Assembly: GCA_016303195.1 (NCBI GenBank)
Contig: JAEDMD010000007.1
Coordinates: forward strand, 1-23,106
DNA from: Oscillospiraceae bacterium
GTDB taxonomy: Bacteria; Bacillota; Clostridia; Oscillospirales; Ruminococcaceae
Length of the DNA: 23,106 nucleotides
Reading direction: 5' to 3'
Part shown: positions 7,539 through 15,323 of the stretch, piece after piece
Position numbering within the stretch: the stretch's first letter is position 1
How the letters are laid out: every line of letters starts with the position of its first letter
Position numbers and translations under genes: made by a program
Notes under the pieces: generated by a model
Databases searched by the model: none
What the model saw: the letters and a program-made list of their open reading frames with translations, nothing else
What the model was told of the DNA's origin: nothing

Positions 7539-8252
7539 TTACTTATTCTTGTTGATTATACGAGTCTCAGTCTTGCCGCTTTCAAGTTCAACGTAGCGGA
7601 CGAAAAGTGATACCTTGTTGTCAGCGTTGAGGTTAGTCCAGAGCATATCTGTAAAGCTGTCGATATCTCCGCTGATGCCTACCAGCTTAGGCTCGCCCTC
7701 GAAGCTCGGAAGCGGATTGCCGTCGCCCATGTAAGTATGGATGAAGCGTCCCTCGCCTGCGATAGGATTTGAGAAGCTGAATGTGTATCTCTGGCATGAA
7801 TCAGGATTGCCGTTTGCGCTCTTGAGGATGGACATTGCATAGTTGAAGCCCTTGTCCTCAAAGTGGAGGATTCCTGATATACGGGGAGTGAAGTTAGGAG
7901 CATCGTCCTCGAATTCTCTTGTGCGGAGTGACTGCTCGAATGTCTGCTGTCTGTCCATAAGCTCATAGATAGTATCAGTCTGGTCGCCGTTTGTGACGAT
8001 GAGCTTGTTGCCGAGAACACGGACAGGAGCGTATATGATAAGGTGCGGATCAGTCAGCTTTGAAGGATCGAAAGCCTGTGTGCGGATACCGTCGCCGTCT
8101 TCAACAAATACACGGTTGCGGCTGTTTTCGCTTCTGCCCATGATGAAATAAGCAGTTACGGCATACTTACCGTCCTCGGATTTACCGATAACGATACCTC
8201 TGCCCGGATAAGCGTTTGAGCTGAGTTCCTGTGCAAGATCAAGTTTTTTCAT
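7539..8252 (-). CDS. purO: IMP cyclohydrolase, PurO-like family
   Basis: Closes the ring of FAICAR to give IMP, the last step of the pathway. The 237-residue protein matches, from memory of the family (archaeal PurO and its clostridial relatives, IMP_cyclohyd), segments such as YPGRGIVIGKSEDGKYAV, YFIMGRSENSRNRVF, FDPSKLTDPHLIIYAPVR and NGDQTDTIYELM. It is unrelated to the MGS-type cyclohydrolase domain of PurH. It complements the stand-alone transformylase at 4429-5610. AAAGGAG lies 8 bases before the ATG. The upstream broken gene ends 13 bases before the start. The purO symbol is used for the activity and family; some databases list this clade only as IMP cyclohydrolase. Confidence 0.88.
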   Translation of the reverse strand: MKKLDLAQELSSNAYPGRGIVIGKSEDGKYAVTAYFIMGRSENSRNRVFVEDGDGIRTQAFDPSKLTDPHLIIYAPVRVLGNKLIVTNGDQTDTIYELMDRQQTFEQSLRTREFEDDAPNFTPRISGILHFEDKGFNYAMSILKSANGNPDSCQRYTFSFSNPIAGEGRFIHTYMGDGNPLPSFEGEPKLVGISGDIDSFTDMLWTNLNADNKVSLFVRYVELESGKTETRIINKNK

Positions 8253-8265
8253 AATTTTTACTCCT

Positions 8266-8817
8266 TTACTTAATGAAGAAAGTGTATATGCAGTCCACGA
8301 TAACGATTATCAGGACTGTTAAAGCAATTATATTTATTGCCTTCCGTGAAGGCTTTGCAAGTATCAGGTCATAGAACGGCTGGACGATGTACATGAACAG
8401 CGTTCCTCCCAGACCGAATCGCAGGGAAGTGGAAAGTGCTATCCTTGCCTGAAAATTGTACTTGTAGTCGGCGTAGGTCTGCCACGGCCATGAACCCGTG
8501 ACCGCTTCAAGGATGTAACTTGTCACAAGCTCGATAAGTGTGGCGACAGCCATGCACCCGACGAATATTATAAGCGGTTTGACGATGTTCAGCGCCTTGT
8601 TATCCTTTTTGTGCATAAGTTTGCCGAAGCACAGCAGGAATGTGATCGCTCCAACACCGTAAACGGGGCAGTACGGGCCGAATAATACTCATCTGTTGGT
8701 GAATCCCCAGTGATAGACCACCACTTCAAGGAATACCTCATAAAGCCAGCCAAGCACCGCATACATCCAGAAGCAGAGAAACAGTTTCTGGATGGTCTGG
8801 TTTTCTTTTAATTTCAT
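8266..8817 (-). pseudogene. CmpB-type membrane protein interrupted by an in-frame TGA
   Basis: From the ATG at 8817 the frame is open for 42 codons (FWMYAVLGWLYEVFLE, then GFTNR). It meets TGA at 8689-8691, and continues in the same frame as VLFGPYCPVYGVGAITFLLC to the TAA at 8266. The joined protein of 183 residues matches the ABC_trans_CmpB-type family of clostridial membrane proteins, whose hallmark is Asn-Arg-Gly-x-Leu-x-Gly-Pro-Tyr-Cys-Pro-Ile-Tyr-Gly. The TGA sits exactly at the conserved Gly after Asn-Arg, so a single GGA to TGA change explains it. A start at Met 8616 would give only a 116-residue fragment lacking the signature. Possible explanations are a real nonsense mutation, a sequencing error, or (least likely) recoding. 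Other genes here end in TGA. Confidence 0.85.
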
Positions 8818-8866
8818 AAATAACCTACTTTATTAAAAACGAGAATTATTTTCTGATGATAGTCGA

Positions 8867-9334
8867 TTATTTCCGATGCTCCTCAATGTATTTTTTCAGG
8901 CGCATAAGGTCTGAATTTTCAAGTACAACATTGATTTTGCCGGTATCTCTGCATTCCTTTCGTTCGTAATAATCGTGAGGACTGTCCGTGAATCTGAATT
9001 TTCCTCTGTCAGTGGTCATGACCATAGTAAAGACAGGATGGAAAAGATAGCCGCCCTTTCCGACACGTTGGAATTTAACCTTTACATCGATCGAATGTAT
9101 GGAATTGTAGTCGAAGTGAGTACGGAGCTTCCACCATTTCCAGAATGTTATGCCGCTGTCATTGGCGATAAATCCTTCTTTTACGAAAAGACAGGCAAAT
9201 GCCAGCGCAGTTATTATCACCAGAGCAAGTCCGAATACATATTCGTTATCCGAAAAAATGACAACGAAAGGAAGGGTAAGCAGAAACAGCAGAGCGGCTG
9301 CACCTTTATGGGAATTGGTTGTTTCTTTATTCAT
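8867..9334 (-). CDS. Two-span membrane protein with a PH-like cytoplasmic domain
   Basis: A 155-residue protein with two close membrane spans (about 12-30 and 33-51). A soluble, beta-rich domain follows (residues 55-155: GITFWKWWKLRTHFDYNSI, then VFTMVMTTDRGKFRF) and ends in a helix (LMRLKKYIEEHRK). The layout resembles bacterial PH-like domain proteins, but I cannot assign the family firmly. The ATG comes 1 base after the purN stop with no clear ribosome site of its own, so it is probably translated by coupling to purN. Confidence 0.75.
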   Translation of the reverse strand: MNKETTNSHKGAAALLFLLTLPFVVIFSDNEYVFGLALVIITALAFACLFVKEGFIANDSGITFWKWWKLRTHFDYNSIHSIDVKVKFQRVGKGGYLFHPVFTMVMTTDRGKFRFTDSPHDYYERKECRDTGKINVVLENSDLMRLKKYIEEHRK

Positions 9335-9335
9335 A

Positions 9336-9959
9336 TTATTTCACATAAGCCTTGCCGTCAACGATCTCTATCCTGTCCTGACAGAACAGTGAAACGGCTT
9401 TCGGGAGGAGCTTCCACTCCACATTTTCCATGATACGGCGCTGGAGAACTTCGGGAGTATCGTCCTTCTGCACTTCAACTGTTCCCTGTAAAATGATAGC
9501 GCCTGCATCGGCTTCCTCGTTTACGAAATGTATGGTAGCACCGCTGACCTTTACGCCATAAGCAAGTGCGGCTTCGTGGACTTTAAGTCCGTAATAGCCC
9601 TCACCGCAGAATGACGGGATAAGCGCAGGGTGAACGTTGATTATCTTATAAGCATATGCCTTTGTGACACATTCATCAAGGATGGTCATGAAACCTGCAA
9701 GCACTACGAGGTCGGCTTTCTCCTCATTGAGAGCATCAAGTATTGCTTTGCTGTAACTTACGCTGTCGGAGTATTCCTTTCTTGGGATGACTCTTGTGGG
9801 GATATCATTGTTTTTTGCTCGTTCAAGGGCATATACACCGTCTTTTGATGATATGACGCAGGTTATCTTTCCGCCCTGAATGATACCGCTTTTCTCGGCA
9901 TCTATGAGGGCTTGCAGATTTGTTCCGCCGCCTGATACGAGTACGACTATGTTTTTCAT
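9336..9959 (-). CDS. purN: Phosphoribosylglycinamide formyltransferase (GAR transformylase)
   Basis: Transfers the formyl group of 10-formyl-tetrahydrofolate to GAR, the third step of purine synthesis. The 207-residue protein has the normal size. VLVSGGGTNLQALIDA at the N-terminus binds phosphate. NVHPALIPSFCGEGYYG contains the catalytic Asn and His and the substrate loop. FVNEEADAGAIILQ carries the catalytic Asp. AGGAGG lies 11 bases before the ATG. The next gene begins 1 base after its stop. It is the folate-dependent enzyme, not the formate-dependent PurT. Confidence 0.96.
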   Translation of the reverse strand: MKNIVVLVSGGGTNLQALIDAEKSGIIQGGKITCVISSKDGVYALERAKNNDIPTRVIPRKEYSDSVSYSKAILDALNEEKADLVVLAGFMTILDECVTKAYAYKIINVHPALIPSFCGEGYYGLKVHEAALAYGVKVSGATIHFVNEEADAGAIILQGTVEVQKDDTPEVLQRRIMENVEWKLLPKAVSLFCQDRIEIVDGKAYVK

Positions 9960-10004
9960 TTTATGTTTTACCTCCTGTAAGGCATTTTATTGGTTCGGGA
10001 AATA

Positions 10005-10406
10005 TTACAACAGCTTCCATATAAGGTGGAATGCTACTGTAAGCGCACCGCCGATGACCATTGCCACACCGAATGCGGATGTTCCTTTTACTTCGTTGGT
10101 GAAAAGGAATCTGTCAGGGAAATCGGCATTTACCTGCACTACCAGCTTGTCGCCCCGCTGACAGGGCATTTCCTCGGCAGGGAGAAATTGCTCATGGTTT
10201 GCACGAACAGTTTCAGTGCCGTTCTGATAATCCACAACAGCGCAGAGAAGTTCTTTTTCATCATCGCCTGCCTGTTGGAATTCCGAGCGGAAACCCAGCA
10301 CCTCAGCAGGAAATCCCCTGTATGATGCGAATTTTATGCGATAGCTGTGGCAGACCAGTGCGCCGAGAAGTATCAGTATCGCTCCGAGAGTTATGAAGAA
10401 TGCCAT
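10005..10406 (-). CDS. Small membrane protein, DUF3592-like
   Basis: A 133-residue protein with an N-terminal membrane span (about 2-22), a soluble beta-rich middle and a C-terminal span (about 112-130). The middle has a Val-Asp-Tyr-x-Asn-Gly strand followed by a segment ending in GDKLVVQVNADFPDRFLF. This arrangement is typical of DUF3592-type proteins. AAGGAG lies 8 bases before the ATG. It lies 13 bases after a gene of the same architecture, so the pair probably arose by duplication. Its function is unknown. Confidence 0.7.
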   Translation of the reverse strand: MAFFITLGAILILLGALVCHSYRIKFASYRGFPAEVLGFRSEFQQAGDDEKELLCAVVDYQNGTETVRANHEQFLPAEEMPCQRGDKLVVQVNADFPDRFLFTNEVKGTSAFGVAMVIGGALTVAFHLIWKLL

Positions 10407-10419
10407 ATCCTGTCTCCTT

Positions 10420-10884
10420 TCATCTTGTCTGAGCGATTATGAGCAGAATGACAGAGATCACACCGCCGATGGCTATTGAACGTGTGTATGTCCTGAAAAA
10501 ATCGCTCTCACGGTCGGGAAAATAGAAGAACATCGGGTCTTCCGGATCGTAGCATATCATGACATCGCTGTGCAGTTCATACCGCATTTTATTGTCCTCG
10601 ACGGTATAGGTCGAGGTTATGTCACGGTCTTCCTCGGTAGTATAGGTAACTATCGGGTAAACATGAGCGCCTTTGTCACGTTCATGGTAGTCAACGACTT
10701 TTCCGTAGACAGCCTTGCTTCGGGAAAGTCTTGCCCTTATACTTGCAATATGCATGAAGAACAGCAGTGTCATTATCACGTAAATGAGGATAAGCCCGTA
10801 AATAAGCCATCCGTGGCTGTATGAATAGCAAACGATGAACATGGACACAACTGCCCAGATAATATCTGTAATATCAACTTTCAT
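10420..10884 (-). CDS. Small membrane protein, DUF3592-like
   Basis: The start at 10884 (MKVDITDI) is chosen because the longer frame to 10953 would run into the end of the expansin gene. The 154-residue protein has two N-terminal spans (about 7-25 and 27-45). A soluble domain follows with AVYGKVVDYHERD, YPIVTYTTEEDRD and DVMICYDPEDPMFF. A final span lies near 135-151. The Gly-x-Val-Val and Tyr-Asp-Pro-x-x-Pro patterns are those I associate with DUF3592. The ribosome site is weak (GGGT). It ends in TGA 13 bases before the next, similar gene. Confidence 0.72.
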   Translation of the reverse strand: MKVDITDIIWAVVSMFIVCYSYSHGWLIYGLILIYVIMTLLFFMHIASIRARLSRSKAVYGKVVDYHERDKGAHVYPIVTYTTEEDRDITSTYTVEDNKMRYELHSDVMICYDPEDPMFFYFPDRESDFFRTYTRSIAIGGVISVILLIIAQTR

Positions 10885-10924
10885 AATTATTACCCGCTTT
10901 ATAAATGGAGGATCATGTATTGTA

Positions 10925-11833
10925 TCATTCGGGGAACTGAACGTGTCCCTCAATTATTTCTTCATCGTCGTAGGAAAGGGGAATATCCTTATCAATTATG
11001 ACCTGTCCGTAGATATCTGTTATACGGAAGGTGAAAGGGCCTTTTCCCATATCCCTTGTCTCAAAGTAATTGTAGGGGCGGCGTGGTATCTCCACAAATT
11101 CGCCGTTTTCGTCGAGGTATTCCAGCTTAGTGATGGGGTAGCGGTGATTTCTCACCTGTACACCGCACCAGAATTCGGTGCTGCCTGTCTTGTACTTGAA
11201 CGAGATGGGCGCATTTTCAGCGGAATCAAGGGGGATTATCTTCCAGCTTACGGGAACTCTGCCCTTTTCGACGGGAGCGATGAGCGGAAAAGCGTCGGTG
11301 AACAGGTCGAGGTCGCCTTTTTTGCCTTCGGGAAGCTCGTCCGTTACCAGCATATGTATAGTTCCAAGTTCGCCCGTAACTTCAAGGTATGCACCTGCAA
11401 GCTGGGCTTCGTTGTAGTCGGAATGGTTCATGGCAACTATCCAGTAATCGTGGGAAACAGGATCAAGCATGGCATGGCCGCCTGTATAGCCGCCGCCGTA
11501 GAAAGTTCCCTCGCCTGTGTGGACAGTTCCCTTTGGTTCAAGGATACAGCTTTCGTCTATGGGCACATCATCGGGGACATATGAAGTATCCGATGAAGGC
11601 TTTGTTGTTGTACTGCTTCCCGAACCTTTTTTTCTTCCAAGCACATAGTCCTGTACGCTCTGCATCTCGTCCTTTGAAGTACCCTGTTTACGGACTTCAA
11701 TAACATCGAAGCAGTCGATCACCTCGTCGGGACAATAATCCATCGGTATCAGCGGAGCGGCAATGGAATACACGGGATAAGCGCAGACAGCCGCCGTACA
11801 GAGAATTGACAAAAGTGTTTTTTTTACTTTCAC
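10925..11833 (-). CDS. Secreted expansin (EXLX1-like) with a dockerin-like N-terminal segment
   Basis: A 302-residue exported protein. GTG at 11833, 8 bases after AAGGAG, is preferred over the GTG at 11842, which touches the ribosome site. Residues 1-26 form a signal peptide. Residues 32-43 (DYCPDEVIDCFD) follow the dockerin calcium-loop pattern D-x-N-x-D-x-x-V-D-x-x-D with Cys for Asn, and a helix ending YVLG follows at 63-66. A Gly/Ser/Thr linker spans 70-84. From about 107 the sequence tracks bacterial expansins such as B. subtilis EXLX1: GEGTFYGGGYTGGHAMLDP, LAGAYLEVTGELG, VTDELPEG (Asp165, like the key Asp of EXLX1), VRNHRYPITKLEY, YNYF, and the identical ending GHVQFPE. In the wall-binding face Trp222 is kept, but the preceding Trp is Phe221. 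Expansins loosen cellulose and wall polymers without hydrolysis. The gene follows the purM terminator directly. Confidence 0.85.
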   Translation of the reverse strand: MKVKKTLLSILCTAAVCAYPVYSIAAPLIPMDYCPDEVIDCFDVIEVRKQGTSKDEMQSVQDYVLGRKKGSGSSTTTKPSSDTSYVPDDVPIDESCILEPKGTVHTGEGTFYGGGYTGGHAMLDPVSHDYWIVAMNHSDYNEAQLAGAYLEVTGELGTIHMLVTDELPEGKKGDLDLFTDAFPLIAPVEKGRVPVSWKIIPLDSAENAPISFKYKTGSTEFWCGVQVRNHRYPITKLEYLDENGEFVEIPRRPYNYFETRDMGKGPFTFRITDIYGQVIIDKDIPLSYDDEEIIEGHVQFPE

Positions 11834-11861
11834 ATAAACCACTCCTTCGTGGAAATAAGAA

Positions 11862-11901
11862 AAGGTGTCAGAGGTCAGGTGGTCTGACTTCCTGACACCT
11901 T
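11862..11901 (-). terminator. Intrinsic terminator after purM
   Basis: AAGGTGTCAG (11862-11871) is a perfect inverted repeat of 11892-11901. A smaller inner stem, GTCAG with CTGAC, lies inside. On the minus strand the structure comes 9 bases after the purM TGA and is followed by TTCTTATTTCC, a moderate T-run. The expansin gene starts only 28 bases later, which leaves no room for a promoter, so some read-through or an initiation site inside purM is required. Confidence 0.75.
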
Positions 11902-11910
11902 GATGGTCTA

Positions 11911-12948
11911 TCAGCAGATGATAACGCCTTCTTCAGATTCAACAAGTTCGCCGAGGATGTAAGCATCTTCGCCTGCTGCCTTGATAGCGGCAACAGCCTT
12001 GTCAGCATCGTTCTTGTCAACAGAAACGATCATACCAACGCCCATGTTGAAGGTGTTGAACATATCACGCTCAGGGATGTCGCCTGTTCTCTTGATAAGC
12101 TCGAAGATAGGCAGTACCTGAACAGCATTTCTTTCGATCTTTGCAGAAAGGTTCTTGGGAAGTGAACGTGGGATGTTCTCATAGAAGCCGCCGCCTGTGA
12201 TGTGTGAGATGGACTTTACCTTTACAGCATCGAGAAGGCTCATAACAGCCTTTACGTAGATACGTGTAGGAGTAAGGAGAGTCTCACCGAGAGTAGCGCC
12301 GAGGTCATCGAAGTGCATAGCGAGGTTCTGCTCGTTTACGTCGAATACACTTCTTACCAGTGAGAAGCCGTTTGAGTGAACGCCGCTGGACTTGATAGCG
12401 ATAAGAACGTCGCCTGCCTTCTGGGTATCGGGCTGGAGGATCTTATCCTTGTCAACAACGCCCACCGAGAAGCCTGCAAGGTCATATTCATCCTCAGGCA
12501 TAAGACCCGGATGTTCAGCAGTTTCGCCGCCGATAAGAGCGCACTGTGCCTGAACGCAGCCCTCAGCAACACCTGAAACGATCGTAGCTATCTTTTCGGG
12601 ATAGTTCTTTCCGCAGGCAATATAATCAAGGAAGAACTGTGGCTTTGCGCCGCAGCAGATGATATCGTTGACGCACATAGCAACGCAGTCGATGCCGACA
12701 GTATCATGCTTGTCCATGATGAAAGCTATCTTGATCTTTGTGCCTACACCGTCAGTGCCTGATACCAGAACAGGCTTGTTTATACCTGTCATATCAAGCT
12801 CAAAAAGACCTCCGAATCCGCCGATGCCTGAAAGAGCGCCCTTTATCATTGTACGTGCGATATGCTCCTTCATAAGCTCAACTGACTTGTAGCCTGCGGT
12901 TACGTCAACGCCTGCTTTTTTGTAGCTTTCGGAAAAACTGTTGTTCAT
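11911..12948 (-). CDS. purM: Phosphoribosylformylglycinamidine cyclo-ligase (AIR synthetase)
   Basis: Closes FGAM to AIR using ATP. The start at 12948 ([16 protein letters not shown]) has GGAGG 8 bases upstream; the in-frame ATG at 12963 overlaps that ribosome site and is rejected. The 345-residue protein has the family's normal length. Conserved parts are [72 protein letters not shown] and [13 protein letters not shown]. The first base of the upstream gap lies in a palindromic repeat element that separates it from purF. An intrinsic terminator follows. Confidence 0.96.
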   Translation of the reverse strand: MNNSFSESYKKAGVDVTAGYKSVELMKEHIARTMIKGALSGIGGFGGLFELDMTGINKPVLVSGTDGVGTKIKIAFIMDKHDTVGIDCVAMCVNDIICCGAKPQFFLDYIACGKNYPEKIATIVSGVAEGCVQAQCALIGGETAEHPGLMPEDEYDLAGFSVGVVDKDKILQPDTQKAGDVLIAIKSSGVHSNGFSLVRSVFDVNEQNLAMHFDDLGATLGETLLTPTRIYVKAVMSLLDAVKVKSISHITGGGFYENIPRSLPKNLSAKIERNAVQVLPIFELIKRTGDIPERDMFNTFNMGVGMIVSVDKNDADKAVAAIKAAGEDAYILGELVESEEGVIIC

Positions 12949-12970
12949 ATAAAAATCCTCCATATTTTTT

Positions 12971-13090
12971 TAATGCGTAATGCTTAATTCGTAATTCGTA
13001 ATTGCGGTGTCTGCCTGACGGCAGACAAATTAAAAATGTGAGCAAAGCGAACACAATAATTACGCATTACGCATTATGAATTACGAATTG
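12971..13090. repeat. Palindromic miniature element between purF and purM
   Basis: The ends are made of short AT-rich units, TAATGCGTAATGC then TTAATTCGTAATTCGTAATT on the left, and AATTACGCATTACGCATTATG then AATTACGAATT on the right. The right end is largely the reverse complement of the left with the units reordered. In the centre GTCTGCC (13009-13015) pairs with GGCAGAC (13020-13026) as a perfect hairpin. The whole transcript could fold into a long imperfect stem. This is the look of a non-autonomous MITE. It reaches within a few bases of the purF stop. A short relative (AATTCATAATGCTAA) occurs at about 5632-5646, before the AICAR transformylase gene. Confidence 0.75.
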
Positions 13091-13092
13091 AT

Positions 13093-14517
13093 TTATTCGT
13101 TTCCGTCCCAGCAATATGTGCAAAGCTGACACTGTGGAAGTCCCACAGCCTTTACCTTGCCGGGAAGTGACTGGAATTCCAGAGAAGTGAGCTTCAGTCT
13201 GCGGCATATCTCGTCACGCATACGTCTGCCTCTCTCGGTATTTGTATCGCTGTACTCAGCAAGATACTTAACACCCTCAGCGCCCTCGAATTCGTCGATT
13301 ATCTGTCTTGCGATAAGTTCAAGCTCAGAGTGGCTTCGTGAGAAGTTGAGATACTTGCATCCGTACATGATAGGCGGACAAGCGGAGCGCATATGCACTT
13401 CCTTAGCGCCGTTTTCGTACAGGAATTCAACAGTTTCCCTCATCTGAGTACCTCTTACGATACTGTCATCCACAAAGAGAAGGCGCTTGCCCTCAATAAG
13501 TTCGTGAACGGGGATGAGCTTCATTTTTGCGACCTGATTCCTCATGGTCTGGTTTGTAGGCATGAAGCTGCGTGGCCATGTAGGTGTATATTTGATGAAC
13601 GGTCTTGCGAATGGGATGCCGCTTCTGTTTGCGTAGCCGATAGCGTGTGGTGTACCTGAATCAGGAACGCCGCAAACATAGTCAACATCGGGAAGTCTGC
13701 CTGCATTGATGTCATTTTCAGCCATTATCTCGCCGTTGCGTGTACGCATTACTTCAACATTCACACCCTCATATACTGCATTCGGATAGCCGTAATAAGT
13801 CCAGAGGAATGTACATATCTTCATCTTTGAAGGATCGCCCTCAGCCATCACCTGACATTCGTCAGCGGTGAGCTTTACTATCTCGCCTGCGGTCAGTTCC
13901 TTATAGGTGGTGTAACCCAGCTTCTGGAATGCGAAGGACTCGGTGGAGAGGCAGAAGCCGTCACTTCTCTTGCCGATGATGATAGGAAGTCTGCCGAACT
14001 CGTCACGAGCGGCGATGATGCCGTCCTTTGTGAGGATGATAAGCGACATTGTACCCTCGATCTTGCTCTGAGCATAGCGGATGCCGTCAACGAAATTATC
14101 CTTCTGAGCGATGAGAGCGCCGATGAGGTCGCCTGAGTTGATCTTTCCGCTGCTCATTGTTTCAAAGTTAGCGCATCCCTTTTCGAGCAGTTCATCAACG
14201 AGAGCCTCTGCATTGCGGATTATGCCGACTGAACATACAGCGTAAAGTCCCATTTTTGAGCGGACGAGGATAGGCTGCGGGTCTGTATCGCTGATACAGC
14301 CGATACACAGCTTGCCCTTCATTCTTACAACGTCATCCTCAAATTTGGTACGGAAAGGGGAATTCTCGATGCTATGGATATTTCTCTGAAATCCGCAGTC
14401 ATCGGAATAAGATGTCATACCGCCTCGTCTTGTACCAAGATGTGAATGATAGTCAGTGCCGAAGAAAACGTCGGTCACGCAGTCATTTTTAGATGCTGCA
14501 CCGAAAAATCCGCCCAT
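13093..14517 (-). CDS. purF: Amidophosphoribosyltransferase homologue lacking the glutaminase Cys
   Basis: PurF makes 5-phosphoribosylamine from PRPP and glutamine. This 474-residue protein has the PRPP loop VDDSIVRGTQ (349-358) and the Fe-S cysteines by position: Cys235, Cys387, Cys463 and Cys466, with an extra Cys469. The N-terminal glutaminase domain, however, begins Met-Gly-Gly-Phe-Phe-Gly. The usual start is Cys-Gly-x-Phe-Gly after Met removal, so the nucleophile is Gly2. The usual His-Asn-Gly-Asn motif also reads Cys-Ser-Val-Gly-Ile (95-99). The first Cys, at 13, is not in the terminal position. It may therefore use free ammonia or an external glutaminase, or have another role. ATG at 14517 lies 4 bases after the purC stop with GGGAG inside the purC end, so the two genes are coupled. 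There is no competing upstream start. Confidence 0.88.
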   Translation of the reverse strand: MGGFFGAASKNDCVTDVFFGTDYHSHLGTRRGGMTSYSDDCGFQRNIHSIENSPFRTKFEDDVVRMKGKLCIGCISDTDPQPILVRSKMGLYAVCSVGIIRNAEALVDELLEKGCANFETMSSGKINSGDLIGALIAQKDNFVDGIRYAQSKIEGTMSLIILTKDGIIAARDEFGRLPIIIGKRSDGFCLSTESFAFQKLGYTTYKELTAGEIVKLTADECQVMAEGDPSKMKICTFLWTYYGYPNAVYEGVNVEVMRTRNGEIMAENDINAGRLPDVDYVCGVPDSGTPHAIGYANRSGIPFARPFIKYTPTWPRSFMPTNQTMRNQVAKMKLIPVHELIEGKRLLFVDDSIVRGTQMRETVEFLYENGAKEVHMRSACPPIMYGCKYLNFSRSHSELELIARQIIDEFEGAEGVKYLAEYSDTNTERGRRMRDEICRRLKLTSLEFQSLPGKVKAVGLPQCQLCTYCWDGNE

Positions 14518-14521
14518 ACTA

Positions 14522-15241
14522 TTATTCTCCCATCAGTCTCTTCATGATTTCCTGATATGCTTCTTCTACGCCGCCCATATCTCTGCGGAAACGGTCCTTA
14601 TCCAGCTTTTCGTGAGTTGTGCTGTCCCAGAAACGGCAGGTATCAGGTGAGATCTCATCAGCAAGGATGATAGTACCGTCGGAAGTCTTACCGAATTCGA
14701 TCTTGAAGTCGATGAGGTCGATGTTGAGACCCTTGAAGAACTTTACCATGAATTCGTTTACCTTGAAAGCATACTTGGCGATAGTGTCGAGGTCTTCCTT
14801 TGTAGCGATGCCGAGAGCGAGTGCATAGTAATCGTTGATGAAAGGATCGCCGAGGTCATCGTTCTTGTAGCTGTATTCGAGGATAGGACAGAGGAGCTGC
14901 TTGCCTTCTTCAACGCCCATTCTCTTTGAGAAGCTGCCTGCTGCAACGTTTCTGATGATAACTTCAAGAGGAACGATGGAAACCTTCTTTACGATAGTTT
15001 CACGGTCACTGATCTCCTCAACGAGATGAGTTGGAACGCCTTCCTTTTCGAGCATCTTGAACATGAAGTTTGTCATTCTGTTGTTGATAACGCCCTTACC
15101 TGCGATAGTACCCTTCTTTTCGCCGTTGAAAGCGGTAGCGTCATCCTTGTAGTCAACGATAACGAGATCGGGATCGTTAGTAGCGTAAACCTTCTTAGCC
15201 TTGCCCTCGTAGAGCTGTTCCTTCTTTTCGATGTTTTCCAT
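14522..15241 (-). CDS. purC: SAICAR synthetase
   Basis: Joins aspartate to CAIR with ATP. The 239-residue protein is normal in length. Conserved stretches are [89 protein letters not shown] and [19 protein letters not shown] lies about 9 bases before the ATG. It is followed after 4 bases by purF, which takes its ribosome site from the end of purC. The 82-base gap upstream holds small hairpins but no convincing promoter or terminator. Confidence 0.97.
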   Translation of the reverse strand: MENIEKKEQLYEGKAKKVYATNDPDLVIVDYKDDATAFNGEKKGTIAGKGVINNRMTNFMFKMLEKEGVPTHLVEEISDRETIVKKVSIVPLEVIIRNVAAGSFSKRMGVEEGKQLLCPILEYSYKNDDLGDPFINDYYALALGIATKEDLDTIAKYAFKVNEFMVKFFKGLNIDLIDFKIEFGKTSDGTIILADEISPDTCRFWDSTTHEKLDKDRFRRDMGGVEEAYQEIMKRLMGE

Positions 15242-15323
15242 TTTTAAATTCCTCCTGAGATATTAAAAATTGCGGTAAATAACCGTATATATGCAACTCC
15301 GCATCATTGCGGAAATTGTAATC

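Noticed and set aside
5680..8817. Alternative genetic code with TGA read as an amino acid
   Set aside because: Several intact genes here end in TGA (for example at 3302, 7020, 10420 and 11911), so it acts as a stop.
9988..10007. PurR-box-like CCCGAAC sequence upstream of purN on the minus strand
   Set aside because: Only a single imperfect half site is present; known PurR control needs a spaced inverted pair, and the site lies at the end of the upstream gene with no promoter.
10885..10953. Longer start of the DUF3592-like protein overlapping the expansin gene
   Set aside because: The extra residues are not hydrophobic or conserved-looking, and they are the antisense of nothing useful; the start at 10884 gives the normal N-terminal membrane span without overlap.
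10835..11584. Long plus-strand open frame opposite the expansin gene
   Set aside because: The minus strand encodes a clear expansin with conserved motifs, and the plus-strand product resembles no family.
15273..15285. Small hairpin followed by a T-run before purC
   Set aside because: The stem is only 4 bp, too weak for a terminator call.
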